From positions 1 through 64,000 of the forward strand of contig NZ_STFG01000012.1 of assembly GCF_004833285.1 (NCBI RefSeq): a stretch of DNA of 64,000 bases, read 5' to 3'. The position numbers were made by a program, and so were the translations under genes. The notes beneath the pieces were generated by a model. It saw only the letters and a program-made list of their open reading frames with translations, did not search any database and was not told the origin of the DNA. Positions 43,618 through 51,911 of the stretch are shown here, one piece after another (positions within the stretch are counted from its first letter, which is position 1; each line of letters opens with the position of its first letter). This stretch comes from Lampropedia puyangensis (lineage in GTDB: Bacteria; Pseudomonadota; Gammaproteobacteria; Burkholderiales; Burkholderiaceae_C).

Positions 43618-44520
43618 TCACGCAGGAAATACACCGGTGGAGAGGTAGCGGTCGCCTCGATCGCACACCACAAACACGATGGTCGAATTCTCAACGCGAG
43701 CGTTGATTTGCATGGCAACCCATAAAGCACCTGCGGCAGATATGCCGCCAAAGATACCCTCTTCACGAGCCAGGCGGCGACACATGTCTTCTGCGTCGTC
43801 TTGGGTAACGGAGACCAATTCATCAACGGCAGACGGGTCGTAAATTTGGGGCAGGTATTCTTGCGGCCATTTACGGATGCCAGGAATACGTGAACCCTCA
43901 GCAGGTTGCGCACCAATGATCTGAATGGCTGGGTTTTTCTCTTTCAAAAAGCGTGATACCCCTGTAATCGTGCCTGTGGTACCCATGGCACTGACGAAGT
44001 GTGTGATGTTTCCTTGGGTTTGCTCCCACAGCTCAGGCCCAGTGGTTTCGTAGTGGATGCGAGGATTATCTGGGTTGGCAAATTGGTTGAGGATCACTCC
44101 CTGGCCTTGCTGCACCATCGTATCGGCCAAGTCACGAGCGGCCTCCATGCCGCCACTTTTTGGGGTAAGAATCAATTCGGCACCAAAGGCTTTCATGGTT
44201 TGTGCCCGTTCAATTGATAGGTCTTCCGGCATGATCAAAATCATCCGGTAGCCTTTAATAGCGGCGGCCATGGCTAAGGCAATGCCGGTGTTGCCAGAAG
44301 TGGGCTCGATCAAAGTATCGCCAGGCTTGATGTCGCCACGCTCTTGCGCGCGCTCAATCATAGACAGCGCCGGACGGTCTTTGACCGAGCCTGCAGGGTT
44401 GTTTCCCTCCAGTTTGGCCAAAATTGTATTGCCGCGCTGGTGGCTGGTTGCGATGTCGATGCGTTGCAAAGCAACCAGTGGCGTATTGCCAATTGCATTT
44501 TCAATGGTTTTGTATTTCAT
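43618..44520 (-). CDS. cysM: Cysteine synthase B (O-acetylserine sulfhydrylase)
   Basis: The 300-residue PLP enzyme has IGNTPLVAL, the Schiff-base lysine in NNPAGSVKDRPALSM, the phosphate loop EPTSGNTGIALAM, and MGTTGTITGVSRFLKEKNP. The sequence RPALSMIERA and other features fit CysM rather than CysK, which would let it use thiosulfate. It ends 30 bp before the Nudix gene, and the tRNA-Leu array lies on the other strand upstream. Confidence 0.93.
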   Translation of the reverse strand: MKYKTIENAIGNTPLVALQRIDIATSHQRGNTILAKLEGNNPAGSVKDRPALSMIERAQERGDIKPGDTLIEPTSGNTGIALAMAAAIKGYRMILIMPEDLSIERAQTMKAFGAELILTPKSGGMEAARDLADTMVQQGQGVILNQFANPDNPRIHYETTGPELWEQTQGNITHFVSAMGTTGTITGVSRFLKEKNPAIQIIGAQPAEGSRIPGIRKWPQEYLPQIYDPSAVDELVSVTQDDAEDMCRRLAREEGIFGGISAAGALWVAMQINARVENSTIVFVVCDRGDRYLSTGVFPA

Positions 44521-44557
44521 GCCGTAAATATGCCATATAATGCGTGCTTCGACGCCT

Positions 44558-44644
44558 GCCGGAGTGGTGAAATTGGTAGACGCAGGGGACTCAAAATCCC
44601 CCGGGGTAAAACCCGTGCCGGTTCGATTCCGGCCTCCGGCACCA
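44558..44644 (+). tRNA. tRNA-Leu (anticodon CAA), copy 1
   Basis: The 87-nt sequence has acceptor arms GCCGGAG / CTCCGGC, the anticodon stem GGGGA / TCCCC with loop CTCAAAA (anticodon CAA), a long variable arm (CCCGGGGTAAAACCCGTG), the T-loop TTCGATT and an encoded CCA. It reads UUG codons. Confidence 0.97.
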
Positions 44645-44694
44645 TCTTAATCAAGGTGGTCATCGGCAGGTAGTTCGAAACAAATTCAAGCATG

Positions 44695-44722
44695 AATGCC
44701 ACCTTGCAAGGTGGCATTTTTA
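44695..44722. terminator. Terminator after tRNA-Leu copy 1
   Basis: Stem AATGCCACC / GGTGGCATT with loop TTGCAA and a T-run (TTTTT). Confidence 0.75.
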
Positions 44723-44741
44723 ATGCAAGTAGTTCGCTCCT

Positions 44742-44828
44742 GCCGGAGTGGTGAAATTGGTAGACGCAGGGGACTCAAAATCCCCCGGGGTAAAACCCGT
44801 GCCGGTTCGATTCCGGCCTCCGGCACCA
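44742..44828 (+). tRNA. tRNA-Leu (anticodon CAA), copy 2
   Basis: It is identical to copy 1, 184 bp further on, with encoded CCA. Confidence 0.97.
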
Positions 44829-44878
44829 TCTTAATCAAGGTGGTCATCGGCAGGTAGTTCGAAACAAATTCAAGCATG

Positions 44879-44906
44879 AATGCCACCTTGCAAGGTGGCA
44901 TTTTTA
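44879..44906. terminator. Terminator after tRNA-Leu copy 2
   Basis: It is identical to the hairpin after copy 1. Confidence 0.75.
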
Positions 44907-44925
44907 ATGCAAGTAGTTCGCTCCT

Positions 44926-45012
44926 GCCGGAGTGGTGAAATTGGTAGACGCAGGGGACTCAAAATCCCCCGGGGTAAAACCCGTGCCGGTTCGATTCCGG
45001 CCTCCGGCACCA
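44926..45012 (+). tRNA. tRNA-Leu (anticodon CAA), copy 3
   Basis: It is identical to copies 1 and 2; the sequence diverges 5 bp after the CCA. Confidence 0.97.
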
Positions 45013-45080
45013 TCTTTTAGATGAAAAACTCTGCAGCCTAACCCGCACGCTGTTTCTTGGCGCATTCGTTGCGCATATTC

Positions 45081-45107
45081 AAAGCCACCTTTAGAGGTGG
45101 CTTTTTG
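45081..45107 (+). terminator. Terminator after the tRNA-Leu array
   Basis: Stem AAAGCCACCT / AGGTGGCTTT with a short loop and a T-run; it differs in sequence from the two spacer hairpins but has the same design. Confidence 0.85.
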
Positions 45108-45242
45108 CCGTTTGCAACTTTCTCCTGCGTTACCTGTTTCGTGTGGGTATTTCTTGTTGATCAGTTCGGTTTTTTGGGTGCGAGACAGTTTGCGAAAACA
45201 CTTACTGCTGGTAACGCAGCAGGGGTTATGGGCTGGGCAAGC

Positions 45243-45593
45243 TTAGTCCCATAGTTTGCTGAGGTCTGGATTTTTGATCAACAGCTCAAATAGTCGAACA
45301 GCGGCGCCCGGTGGAGTTTTTCGGCCTTGCTCCCAGTCGTTCAATTCCGCCGCAGAGGTGTGGATCAAGCTGGCGAAAGTGGCTTGGGGCATGCCCAATG
45401 CCTTTCTGGCTTGACGGGTTTTAGCCTGCGCTTGTGCGGGATCTGTCTCAAATGGCTTGTTTGATGCGCTCGTGCTGTTGGGCGATGTCGTGTTTTCTAA
45501 TGCCGCACTCAGCGGGGACTGCATTGAGGGCGGTTCGACTTTTGCAAAGACTGCCTGTGCCATTTCCTCGAGATTGATTTTTCGTGCATTCAT
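45243..45593 (-). CDS. XRE-like helix-turn-helix protein, possible orphan antitoxin
   Basis: The 116-residue protein has an unstructured N-terminal half (Ser/Thr/Pro-rich) and a C-terminal helix-turn-helix of the HigA/MqsA type: ARKALGMPQATFASLIHTSA and ELNDWEQGRKTPPGAAVRLF. Such domains are common in type II antitoxins, but no toxin gene lies next to it: the tRNA array is on one side and an acyl-CoA dehydrogenase on the other. The frame continues upstream as non-homologous sequence. It could be a lone regulator or a relic of a toxin-antitoxin pair. Confidence 0.7.
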   Translation of the reverse strand: MNARKINLEEMAQAVFAKVEPPSMQSPLSAALENTTSPNSTSASNKPFETDPAQAQAKTRQARKALGMPQATFASLIHTSAAELNDWEQGRKTPPGAAVRLFELLIKNPDLSKLWD

Positions 45594-45838
45594 AGCTTAT
45601 GCATAGACCTTGGGACCAAAGATCAGGCCATTTTATGGGGGCTGCGCGGCTACGCATCCGTTATGACGTGACTTTTAATGTACTGTGAAGTCAGGGTCAA
45701 GTGTTGCTTGGAAAAATCGCGGTCTAGACGGTGTGGGTTCTGGCTATGGTTCGAGCCAGATGGAAACCAGCGCTGCACTCTACAATCGGGAATGCATGCC
45801 TGCAGGCCATGCACAACAACGACTAGGAGACAGCAGTA

Positions 45839-46969
45839 ATGTTATTGAATGACGATCAAATAATGGTTCGCGATGCCGTGCGTGCTTTTGTGCGTGAAGA
45901 GGTGACCCCTCATGCTGCGCAATGGGATCGGCAGCACCATTTTCCGCACGAGGTGCACCAAGGGCTTGCTGCGCTGGGGGCATATGGGATTTGTGTACCA
46001 ACGGAATATGGTGGTGCGGGCTTGGATTATTTGAGTTTGGCGCTGGTGTTGGAGGAAATTGCAGCAGGCGATGGTGGCACCAGTACGGCTATCAGTGTGA
46101 CCAATTGTCCGGTGAATGCGATTTTGATGCGCTACGGGAGTCCTGCGCAAAAGCGCCAGTGGTTGGAGCCCTTAGCGCAAGGGCACATGTTGGGCGCTTT
46201 CTGTCTGACCGAGCCGCACGTCGGCTCAGATGCATCGGCGCTGCGCACGACAGCGCGAAAGCAGGGTGATGACTATGTGCTCAATGGGGTCAAGCAGTTC
46301 ATCACCAGTGGAAAGAATGGCCAGGTTGCCATAGTGATTGCGGTGACTGATGCCCAAGCTGGTAAAAAAGGCATGAGCGCTTTTCTCGTACCTACCAATC
46401 AGCCAGGCTATCACGTTGAGCGTTTGGAAGAAAAACTGGGGCAGCACTCCAGCGATACGGCGCAAATTCGTTTGGAGGACTGCCGTATTCCTGCCGAGAA
46501 CTTGATTGGTCAGGAAGGGGAGGGTTACAAGATTGCCTTGTCTTCGCTGGAGGGGGGGCGAATTGGTATTGCATCGCAAAGTGTGGGCATGGCGCGTGCA
46601 GCGTTCGAGGTAGCTGTGCAGTATGCCAAGGAGCGGGAGAGTTTTGGCACTGCCATCGTCAACCACCAAGCAGTGGGATTCCGGTTGGCTGAGTGCGATA
46701 TGCAGATTGAAGCTGCGCGCCAATTGATCTGGCATGCTGCCAGCTTGCGCGACGCTGGGCAGCCGTGCCTGCGTGAGGCCGCGATGGCCAAACTGTTTGC
46801 CAGTGAAATGGCTGAGCGCGTTTGTAGCGTTGCTATCCAAACCTTAGGGGGTTACGGCTATGTGAATGACTTCCCGGTTGAGCGTATTTACCGCGATGTG
46901 CGCGTTTGCCAAATTTATGAAGGTACCAGCGACGTGCAAAAAATCTTGATTCAACGTGCCCTGATGTGA
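45839..46969 (+). CDS. Acyl-CoA dehydrogenase (short-chain type)
   Basis: The 376-residue product has FCLTEPHVGSDASALRTTA, the FAD block IQTLGGYGYVNDFPVERIYR and the normal catalytic glutamate in VCQIYEGTSDVQKILI. It oxidises short acyl-CoA, passing electrons to ETF. AGGAGA precedes the ATG. It is a single gene with a terminator behind it, unlike the operon-bound acyl-CoA dehydrogenase at 1645. Which acyl-CoA it uses is not shown. Confidence 0.92.
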   Translation: MLLNDDQIMVRDAVRAFVREEVTPHAAQWDRQHHFPHEVHQGLAALGAYGICVPTEYGGAGLDYLSLALVLEEIAAGDGGTSTAISVTNCPVNAILMRYGSPAQKRQWLEPLAQGHMLGAFCLTEPHVGSDASALRTTARKQGDDYVLNGVKQFITSGKNGQVAIVIAVTDAQAGKKGMSAFLVPTNQPGYHVERLEEKLGQHSSDTAQIRLEDCRIPAENLIGQEGEGYKIALSSLEGGRIGIASQSVGMARAAFEVAVQYAKERESFGTAIVNHQAVGFRLAECDMQIEAARQLIWHAASLRDAGQPCLREAAMAKLFASEMAERVCSVAIQTLGGYGYVNDFPVERIYRDVRVCQIYEGTSDVQKILIQRALM

Positions 46970-47036
46970 TCGAGATGAGGCAAGTCAGTTGCTGGTGACG
47001 GCTGGCTGACTTGTTGCGTGCATGGTGGTTGGATGC

Positions 47037-47078
47037 AAAAAACGCCTCGTATTGTAGCAATACGAGGCGTTTTTTTTA
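47037..47078. terminator. Bidirectional terminator between acyl-CoA dehydrogenase and S49 peptidase
   Basis: A long perfect stem AACGCCTCGTATTG / CAATACGAGGCGTT with loop TAG is flanked by A-run and T-run. Confidence 0.95.
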
Positions 47079-47095
47079 TACCTGCTTTTATTGAC

Positions 47096-48217
47096 TCAGT
47101 CGTAAGACCATATGTGTTTGCTGTCTTGTGCAATGGTATCGATAGCCGCTGAGCTGGCACTGGCGCCAAACGAGGCGCCTAGGCGATTGGCAATCGAATC
47201 TGCCAAGCCGCGTTTGTAGGTGTAGTCCACCAGTGTGTCGGCCTTGACCACGTCACGTGCCACAGAGTAGAGCGAACCAAGTTGGTCTGCCAAGCCCAAT
47301 TGCACCGCTTCTTCTCCGGTCCATACCAGGCCGGAAAACATCGTCGGTGTTTCTTTGAGTCGCTCGCCGCGACCTTGACGAACCACTTCAATGAATTGAT
47401 TGTGGATCTGGGCCAGCATGCGTTTGGCATGGTTGACATCAGCAGGGTTCTGAGGGCTGAATGGATCTAAAAAGCCTTTGTGATCACCTGCAGAAAGCAG
47501 TCGGCGTTCAACGCCAAGCTTTTCCATCGTACCTGTGAAGCCGAAGCCGTTCATTAATACGCCAATGCTGCCGACCATGCTGGCCTTGTCGACGTAAATG
47601 TCATCAGCGGCAACGGCTATGTAATAGGCTGCAGATGCGCCCAACTCCCCAATCACAGCATGTACAGGTTTTTTATGCAGGCCTTTGAGGCGGATGATTT
47701 CATCATGAATGATGCCTGCCTGTACGGGGCTGCCGCCCGGGGAGTTGATGTTCAGGACAACGGCTTTGGCATTACTGGCTTCAAATGCTTCGCGTAAGGA
47801 GCGCAAGACGTAGCGAGCACTGGCTTCGCTGTCATCGGCAATGGCGCCTTTGATGTTGACCACGGCGGTATGCTCTGCCGCTGTTGGTGTATTTAGGCTG
47901 CTGTTTTTGAGTACTGTCCATGTGATGAAGCCAATATAGACAAAAAACAGCATGGTGAAAAAAAGCTTCCAGCGCCGGGCGCGGCGCTGTTCTTTGAGGC
48001 TGGCAAAGGCCAATTTTTCCAATACTGAACGCTCCCAGTCGCCCTCGGATTTGCTTTGGCGTTTTTTGTTCGTTAGCGTTTCCTCAAGGTTGACGTCAGC
48101 ACGGTTGCGCTGTTGTGCGCCTGGCCTTTCTGCCCACACGTTTTCGGGTGTATGGGGAGGCTGCTGCGTGTGCGGTGTTTGGTTTTGGGGAGAGGGCTCG
48201 TCATTGTGGCCTTGCAT
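47096..48217 (-). CDS. S49 family signal peptide peptidase (SppA-like)
   Basis: The 373-residue product has a Gln/Pro-rich cytoplasmic N-terminus (1-80), one membrane helix (WKLFFTMLFFVYIGFITWTV) and a periplasmic S49 domain: VVLNINSPGGSPVQAG, the nucleophile serine in VIGELGASAAYYIAVAAD, IYVDKASMVGSIGVLMNGFG, and the general-base lysine in LLSAGDHKGFLDPFSP. Relatives of this length act as a homotetramer and clear leftover signal peptides. AGGAGAATTCAAG precedes the ATG. In Burkholderiales it follows an HAD phosphatase gene, as here. Confidence 0.92.
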   Translation of the reverse strand: MQGHNDEPSPQNQTPHTQQPPHTPENVWAERPGAQQRNRADVNLEETLTNKKRQSKSEGDWERSVLEKLAFASLKEQRRARRWKLFFTMLFFVYIGFITWTVLKNSSLNTPTAAEHTAVVNIKGAIADDSEASARYVLRSLREAFEASNAKAVVLNINSPGGSPVQAGIIHDEIIRLKGLHKKPVHAVIGELGASAAYYIAVAADDIYVDKASMVGSIGVLMNGFGFTGTMEKLGVERRLLSAGDHKGFLDPFSPQNPADVNHAKRMLAQIHNQFIEVVRQGRGERLKETPTMFSGLVWTGEEAVQLGLADQLGSLYSVARDVVKADTLVDYTYKRGLADSIANRLGASFGASASSAAIDTIAQDSKHIWSYD

Positions 48218-48380
48218 CTTGAATTCTCCTAACAGTCAATGGAGTGGGAGAGGCGAGTGTGCGGAACACCAGCCCTTCGTGTTTGTGTCTGTGAATGGGG
48301 ACTAACGGGCTGGCCCCTGTCTTGTCCGTTCGCAGCTGGTGCAAATTTGGGGGGGGCATACATGCATTGCGCTGAATCTT

Positions 48381-49082
48381 TCAGAGGTATTTTTTACGTT
48401 GCCCAGCAAACGCGTGTGTCTGAAACCAGGAAGCCAATTGCGCAATGCTTTGGGCGATAGTCAGTGGTTGGTATTGCTCTAGCCCTTGCGCTGCATGGGC
48501 CCCGTAAGTCACTGCAATGCTGGGGCAGCCTGCGTTGATGGCCATTTGCAAGTCGTGGCTGGTGTCGCCGATCATCAGCAGCCGCTCTGGTGGAATGCTC
48601 CAGACGTCCATCATCTCTTGCAGCATCAGAGGATTGGGTTTGCCTGCGGTTTCATCTGCCGTGCGGGAGTCGTCAAACAAACCATGCAAGTCATGGCTGG
48701 CTAGAACGTCATTGAGGCCACGGCGGCTTTTTCCTGTGGCCACGGTCAAGATAAAGCCTGCCTCCTTGAGTTGATGCAGCATCGGCAGGGCACCGGTGAA
48801 CAGTGCAATGTCGTCTTGCCGTTGGATGTAGTGGTAACGGTAGCGACGTGCCAGCTCTGGGTACGCGGCAGGGAGGACGTCTGGTGCAGCTTTGGCCAAT
48901 GCGGCATTGAGTTCAAGGCCGATGACCCAGCGCGCGGCCTCATCGGTTGGGGGTGTTCCTCCAACGTCCCGCACGGCATCTTGAATGCTGCGGGCGATGA
49001 TGGCGGTTGAGTCAAATAAAGTGCCATCCCAATCAAACGCCAGCATGTCGAAAGCGCGGGGGGAACTGGTGTTTGGATTCAT
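48381..49082 (-). CDS. HAD-superfamily hydrolase (phosphoglycolate phosphatase-like)
   Basis: The 233-residue product has motif I MLAFDWDGTLFDST with the two catalytic aspartates, motif II VATGKSRRGL, motif III lysine in AGKPNPLM and motif IV LLMIGDTSHDLQMAINAG. Members of the Gph-like group dephosphorylate small sugar phosphates; the substrate here is unknown. It is the gene upstream of the S49 peptidase on the same strand, 163 bp away, and downstream of dnaB. Confidence 0.9.
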   Translation of the reverse strand: MNPNTSSPRAFDMLAFDWDGTLFDSTAIIARSIQDAVRDVGGTPPTDEAARWVIGLELNAALAKAAPDVLPAAYPELARRYRYHYIQRQDDIALFTGALPMLHQLKEAGFILTVATGKSRRGLNDVLASHDLHGLFDDSRTADETAGKPNPLMLQEMMDVWSIPPERLLMIGDTSHDLQMAINAGCPSIAVTYGAHAAQGLEQYQPLTIAQSIAQLASWFQTHAFAGQRKKYL

Positions 49083-49171
49083 GGTGTGAGAAGAGTTTGG
49101 GCTGGCTATATGTGAAAGGTCGGGGGGGCGTGCGGCAGAGCGTGTGGCATGCCGCGCGCATGCCCCGGCTT

Positions 49172-49296
49172 AGAGCGACTAACACAACCCTTGATACGTC
49201 GAAAGCAAAACCTTGTCGTACTACTTGTGCTGCCTGCGGTTTTGCGCCTAGTCTCAACCGCAAACCTTCGGTTTGCTGGGTTGTGTTAGCCGCTCT
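49172..49296. repeat. Structured inverted repeat with two internal hairpins at the dnaB stop codon
   Basis: The outer arms 49172-49190 and 49278-49296 are inverted copies of AGAGCGRCTAACACAACCC with one mismatch in 19. Inside are hairpin A (GCAAACC-TTC-GGTTTGC, 49260-49276, one base from the right outer arm) and hairpin B (GCAAAACC at 49205-49212 with GGTTTTGC at 49238-49245). The whole folds as a three-way junction of 125 nt. The right arm begins at the T of the dnaB stop codon. No T-run follows, so it is not a plain terminator. Confidence 0.8.
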
Positions 49297-50717
49297 TAGT
49301 ATGCTGGTTCGTCGCCCATGGCCAAATTTTCGAAGCGGGTCTGATTTTTCTGGAAGTACAGATGTACCGTTCCTGTTGGGCCGTTACGCTGCTTGCCGAT
49401 GATGATTTCCGCTTGGTTGGGTGCTTTACTGGCCTCTTTGAGGTAGTAGTCGTCACGGTAGATGAACATGATCACGTCCGCATCCTGCTCAATGGCGCCA
49501 GACTCGCGCAAGTCACTCATCATGGGGCGTTTATCGGTACGCTGCTCTACTGAACGGTTCAACTGCGACAGCGCAATGACAGGGCATTGCAATTCTTTGG
49601 CCAGCATTTTCAAGCCGCGCGAGATTTCGCCCAATTCAGTGGCACGGTTGTCTTCAGAGGAATTGCCTGATCCGCTCATCAACTGCAAGTAATCGACCAC
49701 GATCAACCCGAGTTGGCCGTATTGGCGCGCAAGGCGGCGTGCGTTGGCGCGCAATTCGGTTGGGGTCAGGCCTGGTGTTTCGTCAATGTGTAAAGAGACT
49801 GTGCGCAGCCGCTCCACGGCTTCTGTCAGGCGTGGCCATTCGTCGTCATTGAGCTTACCGGTGCGCAGGCGCCCTTGGTTAATGCGGCCGATGGAGCCGA
49901 CGATACGCACGGCCAATTGAGCCGCGCCCATTTCCATTGAGAAGATGGCTACAGGCAAACTCTCATTGAGTGCGACGTGCTCTGCGATGTTGATCGCAAA
50001 GGCAGTTTTCCCCATTGAAGGGCGAGCAGCCAGTACGATCAAATCGCCTTTTTGCAGCCCCGATGTCATGCGGTCCAAGTCAGAAAAACCTGTGGGTACG
50101 CCAGTGATATCGCTGGTAGTTTGAGCCATTTCCTCAACCTGATCGAGCAGGTTGACCACCAGACTTTCCATGGATTGAAAGCCCTGCTTCATGCGCGAGC
50201 TCTCTTCGGCGATACCAAAAATTTTGGCTTCAGCTTCGTCCAGAATGCTGGTGACTTCGCGGCCGCGTGGGCTGAAGGCATTGGAGGCGATTTCGTCGCT
50301 GGCAGCGATCAGTTTGCGCAGAATGCCACGTTCACGAATGATTTCGGCATAACGGCGGATGTTGGCTGCGCTGGGTACATACTGCGCCAACATGTTCAGG
50401 TAGGGAATGCCGCCGACTTCCTCTGCTTTACCCATGCCGCGCAAATGCTCAAACACGGTAACGACGTCCGCAGGACGGTCACTTTCGAGCAGGGATGCGA
50501 TAGCGGCAAAAATTTCTTGGTGTTCGGCGCGATAAAAATCAGATTTCTTTAGTAAATCTGACACCCGCTCCCACACTTGGTTATCCAGCAGCAAGCCCCC
50601 TAGTACGCTTTGTTCAGATTCAACCGATTGGGGTGGCAGGCGTAAATCAGCGACTTGCGGATCGTTTTTGATTTCTTGTCCGCGCGAACCTGATATCGCA
50701 ATCACATCAACGCTCAT
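49296..50717 (-). CDS. dnaB: Replicative DNA helicase DnaB
   Basis: The 473-residue product has the N-terminal collar domain (RLPPQSVESEQSVLGGLLLD, SDFYRAEHQEIFAAI, RPADVVTVFEHLRGMGKAEE), the linker and the RecA-fold motor: Walker A VLAARPSMGKTAFAIN, SMEMGAAQLAVR, LGLIVVDYLQLMSG and QLNRSVEQRTDKRPMMSDLRESG. It unwinds the fork as a hexamer. I chose the ATG at 50717 (MSVDVIAISG); the frame extends six codons to a non-ATG start. Its 3' end runs into the structured inverted repeat. A DnaA box lies 130 bp upstream. Confidence 0.96.
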   Translation of the reverse strand: MSVDVIAISGSRGQEIKNDPQVADLRLPPQSVESEQSVLGGLLLDNQVWERVSDLLKKSDFYRAEHQEIFAAIASLLESDRPADVVTVFEHLRGMGKAEEVGGIPYLNMLAQYVPSAANIRRYAEIIRERGILRKLIAASDEIASNAFSPRGREVTSILDEAEAKIFGIAEESSRMKQGFQSMESLVVNLLDQVEEMAQTTSDITGVPTGFSDLDRMTSGLQKGDLIVLAARPSMGKTAFAINIAEHVALNESLPVAIFSMEMGAAQLAVRIVGSIGRINQGRLRTGKLNDDEWPRLTEAVERLRTVSLHIDETPGLTPTELRANARRLARQYGQLGLIVVDYLQLMSGSGNSSEDNRATELGEISRGLKMLAKELQCPVIALSQLNRSVEQRTDKRPMMSDLRESGAIEQDADVIMFIYRDDYYLKEASKAPNQAEIIIGKQRNGPTGTVHLYFQKNQTRFENLAMGDEPAY

Positions 50718-50990
50718 GGCAGTGTCTTTCGTCAACTTCTCAGTGTATTTATAGGGTGCGCCGTGGCGTGCTGCAGCCTCTGCGACTAATGGGCGTTATC
50801 TTACGCGCCAAGCCGGGTTTGTCATGGCATAACCCGTTGGATAAGTTGTGGATAACGCTTGCATAAGTCTGTATAAAAAGGCCGTATTTTTATGCGGTAT
50901 TGCAACTTCCTGTTAGCGCATTTGCAGGCCTGTTTGCTCGCTAGGCTGCATGCAATGTTTGGCATTTCACATGGAGTGCTCATGTGCACC
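50718..50990. other. dnaB upstream region
   Basis: No gene is seen. It contains the promoter of dnaB (leftward) and a DnaA box. The stretch reading TTTTTATACAGAC on the minus strand (near 50866-50880) includes a possible -10 element. Confidence 0.45.
50847..50855 (-). promoter_or_regulatory. Perfect DnaA box upstream of dnaB
   Basis: The minus strand reads TTATCCACA, the consensus DnaA box, about 130 bp before the dnaB start. A related TTATCC also occurs about 10 bp away on the same strand (near 50838-50843), so the site could bind more than one DnaA molecule. Confidence 0.6.
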
Positions 50991-51022
50991 AAAACAAAAA
51001 CCGCCTGCATGAGGCGGTTTTT
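50991..51022. terminator. Terminator of the rpsF-rpsR-rplI operon
   Basis: Stem AAACCGCCT / AGGCGGTTT with loop GCATG, flanked by A- and T-runs. A second hairpin (ACCAAGTC / GACTTGGT, 51031-51050) lies between it and the rplI stop. Confidence 0.9.
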
Positions 51023-51062
51023 GTTGATGCACCAAGTCTTTGGACTTGGTTTTTGCGCTGAC

Positions 51063-51515
51063 TTAAGCAGTTTCGCCGTAAACAGCCACAGTGATTTCAG
51101 CATCCACATCGGTGTGCAGAGCTACGATCACGGTATTATCGCCAACCAGCTTGATAGGGCCGTTAGGCAGACGAACTTGTGACTTGTGCACTTCGTAACC
51201 TTGCTTTACCAGCTCGGCAGCGATGTCGTGGTTGGTCACGGAGCCGAACAAACGGCCGTCCACACCTGCTTTTTGGCTCAAACGCACAGTTTGACCATTG
51301 AGCTTCTCGCCCAAAGCTTGTGCTGCAGCCAGTTTTTCAGCAGCTGCTTTTTCCAGTTCGGCACGGCGTGCTTCGAATTCGGCCTTAGCAGCTTCAGTGG
51401 CGCGACGTGCACGACCTGTCGGGATCAAGAAGTTGCGAGCGTAACCGTCTTTGACTGTGACGATCTCACCGAGGTTGCCCAGATTGACAACTTTTTCCAG
51501 AAGAATAATTTGCAT
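51063..51515 (-). CDS. rplI: 50S ribosomal protein L9
   Basis: The 150-residue product has [40 protein letters not shown], the long connecting helix and the C-terminal domain [12 protein letters not shown]-like segment ([20 protein letters not shown]). It binds 23S rRNA. It follows rpsR by 14 bp and ends the operon at a terminator. Confidence 0.97.
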   Translation of the reverse strand: MQIILLEKVVNLGNLGEIVTVKDGYARNFLIPTGRARRATEAAKAEFEARRAELEKAAAEKLAAAQALGEKLNGQTVRLSQKAGVDGRLFGSVTNHDIAAELVKQGYEVHKSQVRLPNGPIKLVGDNTVIVALHTDVDAEITVAVYGETA

Positions 51516-51529
51516 GGTGACGTCCCCTA

Positions 51530-51811
51530 TCAGATTTTGTGCTGGTCGGTGTACGGCAGCAAAGCCAAGAAGCGAGCGCGCTTAATGGCGGTGTTGAGTT
51601 GGCGCTGGTAAATGGCGCGGGTCCCGGTCAAGCGAGCGGGGATGATTTTGCCGTTTTCGGCGATGAAGTCACGCAGTGTATCGACATCTTTGTAGTCGAT
51701 CTCTTCCACGCCAGCCACTGTGAAGCGGCAGAAACGCTTGCGGCGGAACAGCAAGTTTTGGTTGTTGCGCTTTGGGCGACGGTCTTTGTTGAAACGTTTT
51801 GGTCCGGCCAT
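51530..51811 (-). CDS. rpsR: 30S ribosomal protein S18
   Basis: The 93-residue product begins [20 protein letters not shown] and has [39 protein letters not shown] and [13 protein letters not shown]. It binds 16S rRNA with S6. I chose the ATG at 51811 behind AGGAGCC. The gene upstream is rpsF, 100 bp away; priB, usually found between them in betaproteobacteria, is absent. Confidence 0.97.
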   Translation of the reverse strand: MAGPKRFNKDRRPKRNNQNLLFRRKRFCRFTVAGVEEIDYKDVDTLRDFIAENGKIIPARLTGTRAIYQRQLNTAIKRARFLALLPYTDQHKI

Positions 51812-51911
51812 GATTGGCTCCTGATGAAATCGTGAATGCAAGAATGAGGCGGGTCACACCATACGGGCGCAGGCCCAATTCAATGGGGTGAGGAACCTCA
51901 AGACAAATGGA

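Larger units (their letters stand above)
44555..45017 (+). repeat. Tandem triplication, 184-bp unit, carrying tRNA-Leu
   Basis: Two full units and most of a third are identical base for base, including the 97-bp spacers. The repeat starts at CCTGCCGG (44555) and ends in CATCTT (45017). Identity beyond the tRNA itself indicates recent duplication or ongoing gene conversion. Confidence 0.95.

Noticed and set aside
44517-44901. Minus-strand frames across the tRNA-Leu copies (proteins with GIEPARVLPRGILSP)
   Set aside because: They are the well-known false proteins read from antisense tRNA-Leu; the tRNA array explains the sequence.
49172-49296. Integron attC site
   Set aside because: The ends resemble attC core ends but the second core does not fit GTTRRRY, there are two inner hairpins rather than one long stem, and no integrase or cassette is nearby. 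Kept as a structured repeat.
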